Shown piece by piece: positions 25,370-34,492 of a stretch of DNA of 44,719 bases; positions within the stretch are counted from its first letter, which is position 1, and each line of letters begins with the position of its first letter. Position numbers and translations under genes: made by a program. The notes beneath the pieces were generated by a model. It was not told where the DNA came from, ran no database searches, and saw only the letters and a program-made list of their open reading frames with translations. This DNA comes from Extensimonas soli. GTDB lineage: Bacteria > Pseudomonadota > Gammaproteobacteria > Burkholderiales > Burkholderiaceae_C. The stretch covers positions 1-44,719 of the forward strand of contig NZ_JARGEL010000019.1 of NCBI RefSeq assembly GCF_029211265.1. Reading direction: 5' to 3'.

Positions 25370-25538
25370 CTAGCAGCCTGTCGGACTTTGGGCGTCGATA
25401 GCGAGAAGGCGCCCCGGCGAGGCCAGTTTTTGCCGGATTCGCAGCCCCATAGCGGGACTATGGGGCAAGAAGACGGTAAAAAATGGGCCGCTGCGGCGCA
25501 TTCGCAGCCGACGATTCCAAAGTCCGACAGGCTGCTAG
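25370..25538. repeat. Palindromic-ended repeat, family 1, copy B
   Basis: 169 bp, almost identical to copy A, with the same CTAG-AGCAGCC ends and internal CCCCATAG...CTATGGGG hairpin. It fills most of the 250-bp gap between the aldo/keto reductase start and the chromate transporter end, so it sits upstream of the former. Confidence 0.88.
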
Positions 25539-25588
25539 CGTGGCCGCACATTGTTGCAGCAGATGCGGCTGGCGTGCATAGACCTTGC

Positions 25589-26185
25589 TCAAACCCAGCC
25601 CAGCGCGCCGAGCAAAGCGCCTGTGCCCAGCAGCCACAGCAGATGCAGCCGCGTGCGCCACACGAGCAAAGCGGACAGCGCGGTCAGCAGCCACAGCGGC
25701 CAGGCCTGCGCGTGGGCGCCGTGCGCGCTGCCAAGCAGCCAGGTCGTCGCGAGCAGCAGCCCGATCACCACTGGCGCCAGCCCCTGCTTGAAGGCGCGCA
25801 CGCTGCGCCGCGTGTGGTTGCGCTGCGCCCAGCGCGTGGCCAGCCAGGTCAGCGTGGTGCTGGGCAGCAGCGTGCCGAGCATGGCAAGCAGCAGCCCCAA
25901 GGCGGCCAGGGCCCAGCGCTGCGCACCGGCGCCGCCCGCGTTCAGGCCCACGTTCCAGCCGAGCAGGGCGATGAACAGCAGATTCGGCCCCGGTGCGGCC
26001 TGCGCGATCGCGATCGAGGCGCTGAACTGCGCGTCGCTGAGCCAGCCTTGGCGCACGACCAGAAAACGGTGCATGTCGGGCGCCGTGCCGACCGCGCCGC
26101 CCACGGCGAGCAGCGACACCGAGGCGTAGTAGAGGAAAAGTTGCAGCCAGTCGGCGGGCTGCAGGTGCAGTAACGGGGCGCTCAT
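25589..26185 (-). CDS. Chromate transporter, short-chain CHR subunit (second)
   Basis: 198 residues with about six hydrophobic segments, one CHR domain. The segment SVSLLAVGGAVGTAPDMHRFLV, the following QGWLSDAQFSASIAIAQAAPGPN, and LFIALLGWNVGL match the CHR signature of GG...E/D...APGP(N). The ATG overlaps the stop codon of the preceding CHR gene (ATGA). Short-chain CHR pairs are thought to act as heterodimers in chromate efflux, although some family members may move other anions. Confidence 0.85.
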   Translation of the reverse strand: MSAPLLHLQPADWLQLFLYYASVSLLAVGGAVGTAPDMHRFLVVRQGWLSDAQFSASIAIAQAAPGPNLLFIALLGWNVGLNAGGAGAQRWALAALGLLLAMLGTLLPSTTLTWLATRWAQRNHTRRSVRAFKQGLAPVVIGLLLATTWLLGSAHGAHAQAWPLWLLTALSALLVWRTRLHLLWLLGTGALLGALGWV

Positions 26186-26802
26186 GGCAGCACTTTCGCT
26201 TGCGCTTCTTCCGGCGCTTGCACTTGCGGCAGCTTGTGCCAGGTCAGCACGCAGGCCAGGCCGCCGAGCGTGGGCAGCAGCCAGACGAGCGGCCAATGCA
26301 GCCAGACCATGGCGGCGAAGGTGGCCGCCACGAACAGCCCGCACCACCACGGGCCCAGCGGGTGCGTGCGCAAGCTGCGCGCGAGCTTGAGTCCCGTGCC
26401 AGCGATCAGCCCTGCCGACACGGCGCCCATGCCGCGCAGCGCCCCTGCGACGGCGGGGTGCGCAGCAAAGTGTGCATACAGCACCGCCAGCACCAGCACG
26501 AGCAGCAGCGGAAAGAGCAGCATGCCCGTCAGCGCCGCGAGTGCACCGCGCAGCCCGAAATAGCGGTCGCCCACCATGAGCGCGAGGTTCACCACGTTGG
26601 GCCCCGGCATGATCTGCGCCACGGCCCAGCTCTCGACGAACTCCTCGGCGCTGAGCCAGCGCTTTTTCTCGACCAGTTCGCGCTGCACCACGGCCACCAC
26701 GCCGCCAAAACCTTGCAGGGCCAGCCAGGTGAAGGACCAGAACAAATCGGCAGGATCGCGTGGGCGCGCAGACGCCGTCATGGAAAGCGAAGGGGAGTGC
26801 AT
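26182..26802 (-). CDS. Chromate transporter, short-chain CHR subunit (first)
   Basis: 206 residues from the chosen start. Seen are the CHR signature FTWLALQGFGGVVAVVQRELVEKKRWLSAEEF and AQIMPGPNVVNLALMVGDRYFGLRGALAA, and several membrane helices. Alternative starts are ATG at 26781 and TTG at 26832; none has a strong ribosome site, so the N-terminus is uncertain. It forms a pair with the overlapping downstream CHR gene. Confidence 0.83.
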   Translation of the reverse strand: MHSPSLSMTASARPRDPADLFWSFTWLALQGFGGVVAVVQRELVEKKRWLSAEEFVESWAVAQIMPGPNVVNLALMVGDRYFGLRGALAALTGMLLFPLLLVLVLAVLYAHFAAHPAVAGALRGMGAVSAGLIAGTGLKLARSLRTHPLGPWWCGLFVAATFAAMVWLHWPLVWLLPTLGGLACVLTWHKLPQVQAPEEAQAKVLP

Positions 26803-26879
26803 CGATTCGTAATGAAATAAGCCTTTTGTCAAGGAATATCAAGCACAAGCAGCTATCAAAAATATACTTTCGAGAGCCC

Positions 26880-27035
26880 AGGCTTTGGACGTCGAAAGCG
26901 AGAATGTGCCCCAGCGAGGCCAGTTTTTGCCGGATTCGCCGCCCCATAGCGGGACTATGGGGCAAGAAGACGGTAAAAAATGGGCCGCTGCGGTGCATTC
27001 GCAGCCGACGATTCCAAAGTCCGACAGGCTGCTAG
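26880..27035. repeat. Palindromic-ended repeat, family 1, copy C (degenerate left end)
   Basis: The right end is intact (CCAAAGTCCGACAGGCTGCTAG). The left end has lost the first bases and reads GGCTTTGGACGTCGAAAGCG. The interior is the same as copies A and B. It lies in the 348-bp intergenic region between the divergent CHR and FAH-family genes. The rest of that region (27036-27150) is leader sequence for the FAH gene, and 26803-26879 shows an AT-rich stretch that could hold the CHR promoter. Confidence 0.82.
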
Positions 27036-27150
27036 GCACTGCAAGCGCCTGCGAATGGTAAGCTGCTGCGGCGGACGACTTTGGGGCCGCGGTTTTTGCG
27101 TGCTGTGACGGGCGTGGTCATGGCGCACTGCATCTGGAGGAGACCGAGCG

Positions 27151-27996
27151 ATGAAGCTGATCCGTTACGGCGCGCCCGGCGCCGAGCGCCCCGGGCTGGT
27201 CGATGCACAGGGCGTGCTGCGCGACTTGTCCATGCTGCTGCCAGACCTCGGGCCGGCGCAGCTCAGCCCGCGCACGCTTGCTGCGCTGGCCGCGATCGAC
27301 GCGGGCCGCCTGCCTGCCGTGGAGGGCGAGCCGCGCCTGGGCTGCCCCGTGGGCGGCGTGGGCAAGATCGTCTGCGTGGGCCTGAACTACGCCGACCATG
27401 CCAAGGAGGCCGGCATGCCCATTCCGGCTGAGCCCGTGCTGTTCATGAAGGCCATCACCGCGCTCAGCGGCCCGAACGACCCGGTGCGCATTCCGCCCGG
27501 CGCGCAAAAAACCGACTGGGAGGTGGAGCTCGGCGTGGTCATAGGCACGCGCGCGAGCCACGTGCGCAAAGACACGGCGCTGCAGCATGTGGCCGGCTAC
27601 GTGCTGGCCAACGACGTGTCCGAGCGCGCCTACCAGAGCGAGCGCGGCGGCCAGTGGGACAAGGGCAAGAGCTATGACAGCTTCGCCCCCATAGGCCCGT
27701 GGCTCGTGACCAGCGACGAGCTGCCCGACCCGCATGCGCTCGGCCTGTGGCTGGAGGTCAACGGGCAGCGCGTGCAGGACGGCAACACGCGCAACTTCAT
27801 CTTCGACGTGCCCACAGTGCTGGCCTACATCAGCCAGTTCATGTCGCTCGAACCCGGCGACATCGTGCTCACGGGCACGCCGCACGGTGTGGGCCTGGGG
27901 CAAAAGCCCACGCCCTGGTTCCTCAAGCCCGGCGACGTGATGCGCCTGGGCGCCGCAGGGCTGGGCGAGCAGACGCAGACCTGCATCGCCGATTGA
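27151..27996 (+). CDS. Fumarylacetoacetate hydrolase family protein
   Basis: 281 residues. The FAH C-terminal fold reads IVCVGLNYADHAKEAGMP, PVLFMKAITALSGPNDPV, KTDWEVELGVVIG with the metal-binding Glu pair, YVLANDVSERAYQ, KSYDSFAPIGPWLV and GDIVLTGTPHGVGLG. Such enzymes cleave or decarboxylate beta-keto acids in aromatic or sugar-acid catabolism. The closest-looking type is the 2,4-diketo-3-deoxy-sugar-acid hydrolase or ureidoglycolate lyase-like group, but no pathway partner lies nearby. A GGAGGAGA ribosome site precedes the ATG. Confidence 0.9.
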   Translation: MKLIRYGAPGAERPGLVDAQGVLRDLSMLLPDLGPAQLSPRTLAALAAIDAGRLPAVEGEPRLGCPVGGVGKIVCVGLNYADHAKEAGMPIPAEPVLFMKAITALSGPNDPVRIPPGAQKTDWEVELGVVIGTRASHVRKDTALQHVAGYVLANDVSERAYQSERGGQWDKGKSYDSFAPIGPWLVTSDELPDPHALGLWLEVNGQRVQDGNTRNFIFDVPTVLAYISQFMSLEPGDIVLTGTPHGVGLGQKPTPWFLKPGDVMRLGAAGLGEQTQTCIAD

Positions 27997-28032
27997 CGCC
28001 GCCATCGGCGCTGCCCGCGCCGATGAAGGTGT

Positions 28033-28743
28033 TCAGAACTCGAACGCCACGGGCTCGGGGAAGCCGAGCAAGCGCGGCGCGTTGCAGTCCCAGGGCTGGC
28101 TGGCTTCGAAGCGGTTTTCGACCTGACGCACGAGCGTGAAGCGCATGATGGGCTCATCGCCGACGATGGCGCCCAGGCGCCCGCCGGGGCGCAGCTGGTC
28201 GAGCAGCCGCGCGGGGATTTCGCCCACCGAGCCGCTGAGCACGATGATGTCGAAGGGGCCCTCGGGCAAGGCGTCATGCGCGCCGTCGGCCACACGCACA
28301 TGGGCGTTGCCGATGCCGGCACGCTGCAGGTTGCGGCGCGCGAATTCGGCGAGCTCGGGCACGATGTCGAGCGACACCACCTGTTGCGTGCAGCTGGCCA
28401 GCAGCGCCGCCATGTAGCCCGAGCCCGCGCCGACCTCGAGCACGCGGTCGCCGGGCTGGGGGCGCAGGTCTTGCAGCATGCGTGCCTCCACGCGCGGCGG
28501 CAGCATGCAGCGGCCCAGACGCAGCGCCTGCTCGGGCTCGCCGAGCAGCGGGATTTCGGTGTCCATGAACGCCATGGCGCGGTACGCCGGCGGCACGAAG
28601 TCTTCGCGGCGCACCTGTTCGAGCAGCGCCAGTACCTGCTCATCGAGCACATTCCACGGGCGCACTTGCTGCTCGATCATGTTGAAGCGGGCGCGGACGA
28701 TGGGGTCGCCGGGGTTGGCAGTGGTGTTCAGGGGCAGGGTCAT
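28033..28743 (-). CDS. Protein-L-isoaspartate O-methyltransferase-like protein
   Basis: 236 residues. Seen are the N-terminal ARFNMIEQQVRPWNVLDEQVL, FVPPAYRAMAFMDTEIPL and a SAM-binding Rossmann core (VLEVGAGSGYMAALLA, VVSLDIVPELAEFARRNL, PFDIIVLSGSVGEIP). This is the PCMT-family variant common in beta-proteobacteria. It lies 143 bp downstream of fdsD, transcribed the same way but probably a separate unit. Confidence 0.88.
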   Translation of the reverse strand: MTLPLNTTANPGDPIVRARFNMIEQQVRPWNVLDEQVLALLEQVRREDFVPPAYRAMAFMDTEIPLLGEPEQALRLGRCMLPPRVEARMLQDLRPQPGDRVLEVGAGSGYMAALLASCTQQVVSLDIVPELAEFARRNLQRAGIGNAHVRVADGAHDALPEGPFDIIVLSGSVGEIPARLLDQLRPGGRLGAIVGDEPIMRFTLVRQVENRFEASQPWDCNAPRLLGFPEPVAFEF

Positions 28744-28886
28744 CAGGGGCTCCGAAGGAGGAGGGCAGACGTCGTGGCAGCATGCAGCTGCGTGGGGCGC
28801 GTGCCGAAAGATGCTGAGATTTTAGAGCCTTTGTTTTGGCCGATTGCCCATATTCCCGCCGTCGCAGTGCGCAGCAAGAAGGTGGC

Positions 28887-29132
28887 TCAATGGCTGCCTG
28901 CCGTTGCAGGCGGCTCGACGAGCGCGCGGTGGGCGCACAGGGCCTCTGCGACGATGGGCAGCAGGCCCGCACCGCCGGCGTCGAGGTGGGCAAGCAATTC
29001 CCGGCGCATGCGCGGCTCCCAGAATTTGCGCAGGTGCTGGGCGACTTCTTGCAGGGCTTGGTCGCGCGCGGGCATGGCCTCGAAAAAAGTGCCGATCTGG
29101 TTGGCCATGCGCAGCAGGTGGTGGATGTCCAT
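28887..29132 (-). CDS. fdsD: Formate dehydrogenase subunit delta FdsD
   Basis: 81 residues. MDIHHLLRMANQIGTFF, followed by QEVAQHLRKFWEPRMRRELLAHLDAGG, is the family signature of the small NAD-dependent formate dehydrogenase subunit needed for activity of the Mo enzyme. It is the last gene of the fds operon, 20 bp after fdhD. Confidence 0.92.
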   Translation of the reverse strand: MDIHHLLRMANQIGTFFEAMPARDQALQEVAQHLRKFWEPRMRRELLAHLDAGGAGLLPIVAEALCAHRALVEPPATAGSH

Positions 29133-29152
29133 GGTGCGGTTCAGGTTGCGGT

Positions 29153-30007
29153 TCAGGTGGAGGAAGTGGGCGGGGACTGGGGAGCTGCGGCAAGGCCGAA
29201 GCGTTCGGCAAAGGTGTAGGCCACGCAGTCGTCACCGCGCACGAAACCCGCCAGCGCCAGACCGCAAGCCTGCGCCGTCTCTATCGCCAGTGCCGTGGGT
29301 GCGGACACCGCGGCGAGCACGCCGGCGCCCGCCATTGCAGCCTTTTGCACCATCTCGAAGCTCGCGCGGCTCGTGACGAGGATGAAGCCCTCGTTCGGAT
29401 CCACGCACGCGCGCACCATCGCGCCGACGAGTTTGTCGAGCGCGTTGTGCCGGCCCACGTCTTCGCGCGCGAATTGGAGCTTGCCGGCGCGGTCGCACCA
29501 GGCCGCGGCGTGGCTCGCGCCGGTGAGCTGCTGCGTCGGCTGGGCGTGGCGCAGCGCGCGCTGTGCGCATGCCAGTGCCGACGCTGGCACCTGCACCGCA
29601 GGTGCGCGCGGCAGGCTGCGGTGCACCTGCGCGAGGCTGTCGGTGCCGCACAGTCCGCAGCCGGTGCGCCCGGCCAGTGTGCGGCGGCGCTGCTGCAGGC
29701 GCCAGGCGCAGGCCGCGGCCACTTCAAGCTGCAGCTCCAGGCCCTCGGCCACTTCGTGCACTTCGCAGCCATAGAGTTCGGCCGGGCCGTCGAGCAGACC
29801 CTCGGTCAGGGCAAAGCCGAGCGCGAAGTCCTCGAGGTCGCCGGGGCTGGCGAGCATGACGGCGTGCGAGATGCCGTTGAAGACCAGCGCCACGGGCACC
29901 TCCTGCGCCACCCAGTCGGGCTGCGGCTGTGCGCGGCCACCGTGCCACGCGACCACATCGCAGCGGCGGATGCCCGCGGGCAGCAAGGTGGCATCCGGGG
30001 TTTTCAT
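29153..30007 (-). CDS. fdhD: Formate dehydrogenase accessory sulfurtransferase FdhD
   Basis: 284 residues. FdhD delivers sulfur to the bis-MGD cofactor of formate dehydrogenase. The paired-Cys loop reads TGCGLCGTDS; REDVGRHNALDKLVGAM and VTSRASFEMVQKAAMAG are typical. The start at 30007 overlaps the fdsA stop (ATGA), and no homology extends upstream. The presence of fdhD inside the operon fits a Mo-dependent, sulfurated FdsA. Confidence 0.95.
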   Translation of the reverse strand: MKTPDATLLPAGIRRCDVVAWHGGRAQPQPDWVAQEVPVALVFNGISHAVMLASPGDLEDFALGFALTEGLLDGPAELYGCEVHEVAEGLELQLEVAAACAWRLQQRRRTLAGRTGCGLCGTDSLAQVHRSLPRAPAVQVPASALACAQRALRHAQPTQQLTGASHAAAWCDRAGKLQFAREDVGRHNALDKLVGAMVRACVDPNEGFILVTSRASFEMVQKAAMAGAGVLAAVSAPTALAIETAQACGLALAGFVRGDDCVAYTFAERFGLAAAPQSPPTSST

Positions 30008-32901
30008 TTGCCGAACACCTCGGCTGTGTGCGCTTGCCGGCGTGGCAGCAAGGCCAGTTGCTGGCGCGTGAAGTCGGCCCAGCGGCGCTGCCATTCGGAC
30101 GGCTGCATCACTTTGCTCACCTGCACGGCCGTGACCTTGTATTCGGGGCAGTTGGTGGCCCAGTCGGAGTTTTCGGTGGTGATTACGTTGGCGCCCGATT
30201 CCGGGAAGTGGAAGGTGGTGTAGACCACGCCGGGCTGCATGCGCTCGCTGATCTGCGCGCGCAGCACGGTCTGGCCCGCGCGGCTGCTCACGTCCACCCA
30301 GTCGCCGTCCTGGATGCCGCGCTCCTGGGCGTCGTGCGGGTGGATTTCGAGCCGGTCTTCGTCGTGCCAGTGCACGTTGGGCGTGCGCCGCGTCTGCGCG
30401 CCGACGTTGTATTGGCTCAGGATGCGTCCCGTGGTCAGCAGCAGCGGGTAGCGCGCGTTGACCTTTTCTTCGCTCGGCACGTACGGCGTGTTGAAAAACC
30501 GCCCCTTGCCGCGCACGAAGCCATCGACGTGCATGATGGCCGTGCCGGCCTCGTCGGTGTGCGCGTTGCAAGGCCACTGCACGCTGCCCAGGCGTTCGAT
30601 TTTTTCGTAACTCACGCTGGCGAAGCTGGGGGTGAGCAGCGCGATCTCACGCATGATCTCTTCGGGGTGCGTGTAGTGCATGGGGTAGCCGAGCGCGTTG
30701 GACAGCTTCATGGTCGCCTCCCAGTCGCCCAGGCCGGCCAGCGGCGGCATTACCTGACGCACGCGGCTGATGCGCCGTTCGGCGTTCGTGAAGGTGCCGT
30801 CTTTTTCCAGAAAGCTCGCGCCGGGCAGCAGCACGTGGGCGAACTTGGCCGTTTCGTTGAGGAAGATGTCCTGCACGATCACGCACTCCATCGCGCTCAG
30901 CGCCGCGGCCACGTGCTGCGTGTTCGGGTCGGACTGCACGATGTCCTCGCCCACGCAATACAGACCCTTGAAGCTGCCGTCCAGCGCGGCCTCGAACATG
31001 TTGGGGATGCGCAGGCCCGGCTCGGGGCTGATCTCCACGCCCCAGGCGGCCTCGAAAGTGCTGCGCACCGTGCTGTCGCTGATGTGGCGGTAGCCGGGCA
31101 ACTCGTGCGGAAAGCTACCCATGTCGCAACTGCCCTGCACGTTGTTTTGCCCGCGCAAGGGGTTCACGCCCACGCCCTCGCGCCCCACCATGCCGCAGGC
31201 CATGGCCAAGTTGCAGATGCCCATCACCATGGTCGAGCCTTGCGCGTGCTCGGTCACGCCCAGGCCGTAGTAGATGGCCGAGTTCGGGCCGCTCGCGTAC
31301 AGGCGCGCGGCGGCGCGCACTTCGGCCGCGGGCACGCCGGTAACGGCTTCGAAGGCTTCGGGCGAGTTTTCGGGGCGGCTGACGAAGGCCCGCCAGGCCT
31401 CGAAGCTCTGCAGGTCGCAGCGCTCCTGCACGAAGGCTTCGTTCACGAGCCCTTCGGTCACCACCACGTGCGCCAGGGCGTCGATGATGGCCACGTTGGT
31501 ACCCGGCTTGAGCGCGAGGTGGTGCTGCGCATGGATATGTGGCGAGCGCACGAGGTCTATGCGCCGCGGATCGATCACGATCAGTTTCGCTCCCTGGCGC
31601 AGGCGTTTTTTCATGCGCGAGGCGAACACGGGGTGCGCGTCGCTCGGGTTGGCGCCTATGACCATGATGACGTCGGCGTGCTCGACCGACTTGAAGGTCT
31701 GTGTTCCCGCCGAGGTGCCGAAGGTCTGGCCCATGCCGTAGCCCGTGGGCGAATGGCACACGCGCGCGCAGGTGTCCACGTTGTTGGTGCCCAGCGCGGC
31801 GCGCACCAGTTTTTGCGTCAGGTACACCTCTTCATTCGTGCAGCGGCTCGAGGTGATGCCGCCCACCGCGTCCTTGCCGTAGCGTGCCTGGATCGCCTTG
31901 AGGCGCGTGGCGGCGAAGTCGATCGCCTCGTCCCAGCTCACTTCGCGCCAAGGGTCGGTGATTTTTTCGCGCACCATGGGCCTCTTGATGCGGTCCGGGT
32001 GCGTGGCGTAGCTCCAGGCAAAGCGGCCTTTGACGCAGGAGTGCCCCTCGTTGGCCTTGCCGTCCTTCCACGGCACCATGCGCACCACGGTGTTGCCTTT
32101 CATCTCGGCCTTGAAGCCGCAGCCCACGCCGCAATAGGCGCAGGTGGTGATCACGCTGTGCTCGGGCTGGCCGAGTTTGATCACGGTCTTTTCCTGCAAG
32201 GTCGCGGTCGGGCAAGCCTGCACGCAGGCACCGCAGCTCACGCATTCGCTGTCCATGAAGGGCTGCTGCTGGCCCGCAGACACGCGCGACGCGAATCCTC
32301 GGCCTGCAATCGTCAGCGCGAACGTGCCTTGCACCTCCTCGCAGGCGCGCACGCAGCGGTTGCAGACGATGCATTTGGCCGGGTCGTACGTGAAGTAGGG
32401 GTTGGACTCATCCTTTTGCGCGCAGGTGTGGTGCGCCCCGGCGACGCCGTCCACGCTCTCGCCCGCGACGCCGTAGCGCACGTTGCGCAGCCCCGTCACG
32501 CCGGCCATGTCCTGCAGCTCGCAATCGCCGTTGGCGCTGCAGGTCAGGCAGTCCAGCGGGTGGTCGCTGATGTAGAGCTCCATCACGCCCTGGCGCAGCT
32601 TTTGCAGCCGCGGCGTCTGCGTGTGCACCACCATGCCGGGCTCGACCGGCGTGGTGCACGAGGCCGGGAAACCCCGGCGGCCCTCGACTTCCACCAGACA
32701 CAAGCGGCACGAGCCGAACGGCTCCAGGCTGTCGGTAGCGCAAAGTTTGGGCACCTGGATGCCCGCGTGCACGGCAGCGCGCAGCAGCGAGGTGCCCTTG
32801 GGCACGGCGACGTGGTAGCCGTCTATGGTCAGGGCGACGGTCTCCTCGGCGCTGCGCGCGGGAGTGCCGTAGTCGATCTCGGGGGGGAGGTGGGGCAGCA
32901 T
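30004..32901 (-). CDS. fdsA: NAD-dependent formate dehydrogenase alpha subunit FdsA
   Basis: 965 residues, the catalytic subunit that oxidises formate to CO2. In order it shows an N-terminal [2Fe-2S] domain (CATDSLEPFGSCRLC), a His/Cys [4Fe-4S] region (HPLDCLTCSANGDCEL), two ferredoxin-type clusters (CIVCNRCVRACEE, CVSCGACVQACP), the [4Fe-4S] of the molybdopterin domain (CAYCGVGCGFKAE), and the Mo-bis-MGD domain. The metal-ligand residue is Cys, not selenocysteine, in CARVCHSPTGYGMG. The length fits the soluble FdsABG enzymes. It is followed by fdhD with a 4-bp overlap and preceded by fdsB with a 25-bp gap. Confidence 0.96.
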   Translation of the reverse strand: MLPHLPPEIDYGTPARSAEETVALTIDGYHVAVPKGTSLLRAAVHAGIQVPKLCATDSLEPFGSCRLCLVEVEGRRGFPASCTTPVEPGMVVHTQTPRLQKLRQGVMELYISDHPLDCLTCSANGDCELQDMAGVTGLRNVRYGVAGESVDGVAGAHHTCAQKDESNPYFTYDPAKCIVCNRCVRACEEVQGTFALTIAGRGFASRVSAGQQQPFMDSECVSCGACVQACPTATLQEKTVIKLGQPEHSVITTCAYCGVGCGFKAEMKGNTVVRMVPWKDGKANEGHSCVKGRFAWSYATHPDRIKRPMVREKITDPWREVSWDEAIDFAATRLKAIQARYGKDAVGGITSSRCTNEEVYLTQKLVRAALGTNNVDTCARVCHSPTGYGMGQTFGTSAGTQTFKSVEHADVIMVIGANPSDAHPVFASRMKKRLRQGAKLIVIDPRRIDLVRSPHIHAQHHLALKPGTNVAIIDALAHVVVTEGLVNEAFVQERCDLQSFEAWRAFVSRPENSPEAFEAVTGVPAAEVRAAARLYASGPNSAIYYGLGVTEHAQGSTMVMGICNLAMACGMVGREGVGVNPLRGQNNVQGSCDMGSFPHELPGYRHISDSTVRSTFEAAWGVEISPEPGLRIPNMFEAALDGSFKGLYCVGEDIVQSDPNTQHVAAALSAMECVIVQDIFLNETAKFAHVLLPGASFLEKDGTFTNAERRISRVRQVMPPLAGLGDWEATMKLSNALGYPMHYTHPEEIMREIALLTPSFASVSYEKIERLGSVQWPCNAHTDEAGTAIMHVDGFVRGKGRFFNTPYVPSEEKVNARYPLLLTTGRILSQYNVGAQTRRTPNVHWHDEDRLEIHPHDAQERGIQDGDWVDVSSRAGQTVLRAQISERMQPGVVYTTFHFPESGANVITTENSDWATNCPEYKVTAVQVSKVMQPSEWQRRWADFTRQQLALLPRRQAHTAEVFGK

Positions 32902-32926
32902 CGTCGGTCTCCTTCGGTGGTCGGGC

Positions 32927-34492
32927 TCAGGCGGCGAGGTCTTGGGTTGCGGCGAGGCCGAAGTCCTGGGGGTAGTGCTCGAGCGCCGAGAGCACGGGGT
33001 AGGGCGTCATGCCGCCCATGGCGCACAAACTCGAGTGGAGCATGGTGTCGCACAGATCGCGCAGCAGCTGTGCTTGCTGCAGTCGGTGTTCACCGCGCAG
33101 CACCCGGTCTATGACCTCGACGCCGCGCGTGCTGCCGATGCGGCAGGGCGTGCACTTGCCGCAGCTCTCGAGGGCGCAGAATTCCATCGCGTAGCGCGCG
33201 AGCCGCGCCATGTCGGCGCTGTCGTCATGCACCACGACGCCGCCGTGGCCCAGCACCGCGCCGAAGGCGGCGTAGGCTTCGTAGTCCAGCGGCTCGTCCC
33301 ATTTCGAGGGGGGCACATAGGCGCCGAGCGGGCCGCCGACCTGGATCGCCTTGACCGGTCGGCCGCTGCGCGTGCCGCCGCCGAAGTCGAACACCAGCTC
33401 GCGCAGGCTCAGGCCGAAGGCTTTCTCGACCAGGCCACCGCGCAGCACGTTGCCCGCAAGCTGAAAGGGCAGGGTGCCGCGCGAGCGCCCCATGCCGTAA
33501 TCGCGGTAAAAAGCGCTGCCGCGCGCCAGGATGAGGGGCACGCTGGCGAAGCTGATCACGTTGTTGATCACAGTGGGCTGCCCGAACAGCCCCTGCAGCG
33601 CCGGCAGCGGCGGTTTGGCGCGCACGATGCCGCGCTTGCCCTCGATGCTCTCGAGCATCGCGGTTTCCTCGCCGCACACATAGGCACCGGCGGCCTTGCG
33701 CACTTCGAGGTGGAAGGCGCTCGCGCTGCCGCGCACGTGCGCACCGATCACGCCCGCTGCGGTGGCGCGTGCCATGGCTTCGCGCAGCGCCGCCACGGCG
33801 TGCGGATATTCGGCGCGCACATACACGTAGCCGCGCGTCGCGCCCACGGCCAGCGCGGCGATGGTCATGCCCTCGATGAGCATGTACGGATCGCCCTCGA
33901 GCACCATGCGGTCGGAAAAAGTGCCCGAATCGCCTTCGTCGGCGTTGCAGACCACGTACTTTTGCGCGGCTTGCGCCTGCGCGACGGTTTGCCACTTGAC
34001 ACCGGTCGGAAAGGCCGCGCCGCCGCGCCCGCGCAGGCCGCTGCTCTGCACCTCTTGCACGACGGCGGCGGCGCCCAGCGCCAGCGCCCGATCCAGCCCC
34101 TGCCAGCCGCCGTGGGCCTCGTAATCGGCCAGCGACAGCGGGTCGGTCACGCCCATGCGCGCGAAAGTGAGGCGCTCTTGCCGCGCGAGGTAAGGAATCT
34201 GCTCGGTCGGGCCCAGGCACAGCGCGTGCGCGGCGCCTTGCAGCAGCCCCGCGTCGAGCAGGCCGGGCACGTCCTGCGGCGCCACCGGCCCGTAGGCGAT
34301 GCGCCCGGCGGGCGTGGCGACTTCAACGAGCGGCTCGAGCCAGAACATGCCGCGCGAGCTGTTGCGCACCAGTTGCACGGGCAGCTGGCGCGCCGCGGCG
34401 CCCGCTTGCAGCGCGGCGGCCACCGCGTCGGCGCCCAGCGCGAGGGCGGCGCTGTCGCGCGGCACATAGACGGTGACAGGGTTCGTAGCCAT
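32927..34492 (-). CDS. fdsB: NAD-dependent formate dehydrogenase beta subunit FdsB
   Basis: 521 residues, NuoF-like, passing electrons from FdsA to NAD+. An N-terminal thioredoxin-like part is followed by the NADH/FMN-binding LRGRGGAAFPTGVKW and YVVCNADEGDSGTFSDR, a SLBB-like middle, and the [4Fe-4S] site ESCGKCTPCRIGSTRG near the C-terminus. The start ATG at 34492 shares one base with the fdsG stop codon. Confidence 0.95.
   Translation of the reverse strand: MATNPVTVYVPRDSAALALGADAVAAALQAGAAARQLPVQLVRNSSRGMFWLEPLVEVATPAGRIAYGPVAPQDVPGLLDAGLLQGAAHALCLGPTEQIPYLARQERLTFARMGVTDPLSLADYEAHGGWQGLDRALALGAAAVVQEVQSSGLRGRGGAAFPTGVKWQTVAQAQAAQKYVVCNADEGDSGTFSDRMVLEGDPYMLIEGMTIAALAVGATRGYVYVRAEYPHAVAALREAMARATAAGVIGAHVRGSASAFHLEVRKAAGAYVCGEETAMLESIEGKRGIVRAKPPLPALQGLFGQPTVINNVISFASVPLILARGSAFYRDYGMGRSRGTLPFQLAGNVLRGGLVEKAFGLSLRELVFDFGGGTRSGRPVKAIQVGGPLGAYVPPSKWDEPLDYEAYAAFGAVLGHGGVVVHDDSADMARLARYAMEFCALESCGKCTPCRIGSTRGVEVIDRVLRGEHRLQQAQLLRDLCDTMLHSSLCAMGGMTPYPVLSALEHYPQDFGLAATQDLAA

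Noticed and set aside
29929-33114. Open frame of over 1000 codons opposite fdsA and fdhD
   Set aside because: Composition is low-complexity (His, Ala, Arg, Val, Gly) and the minus strand carries unmistakable formate dehydrogenase genes.
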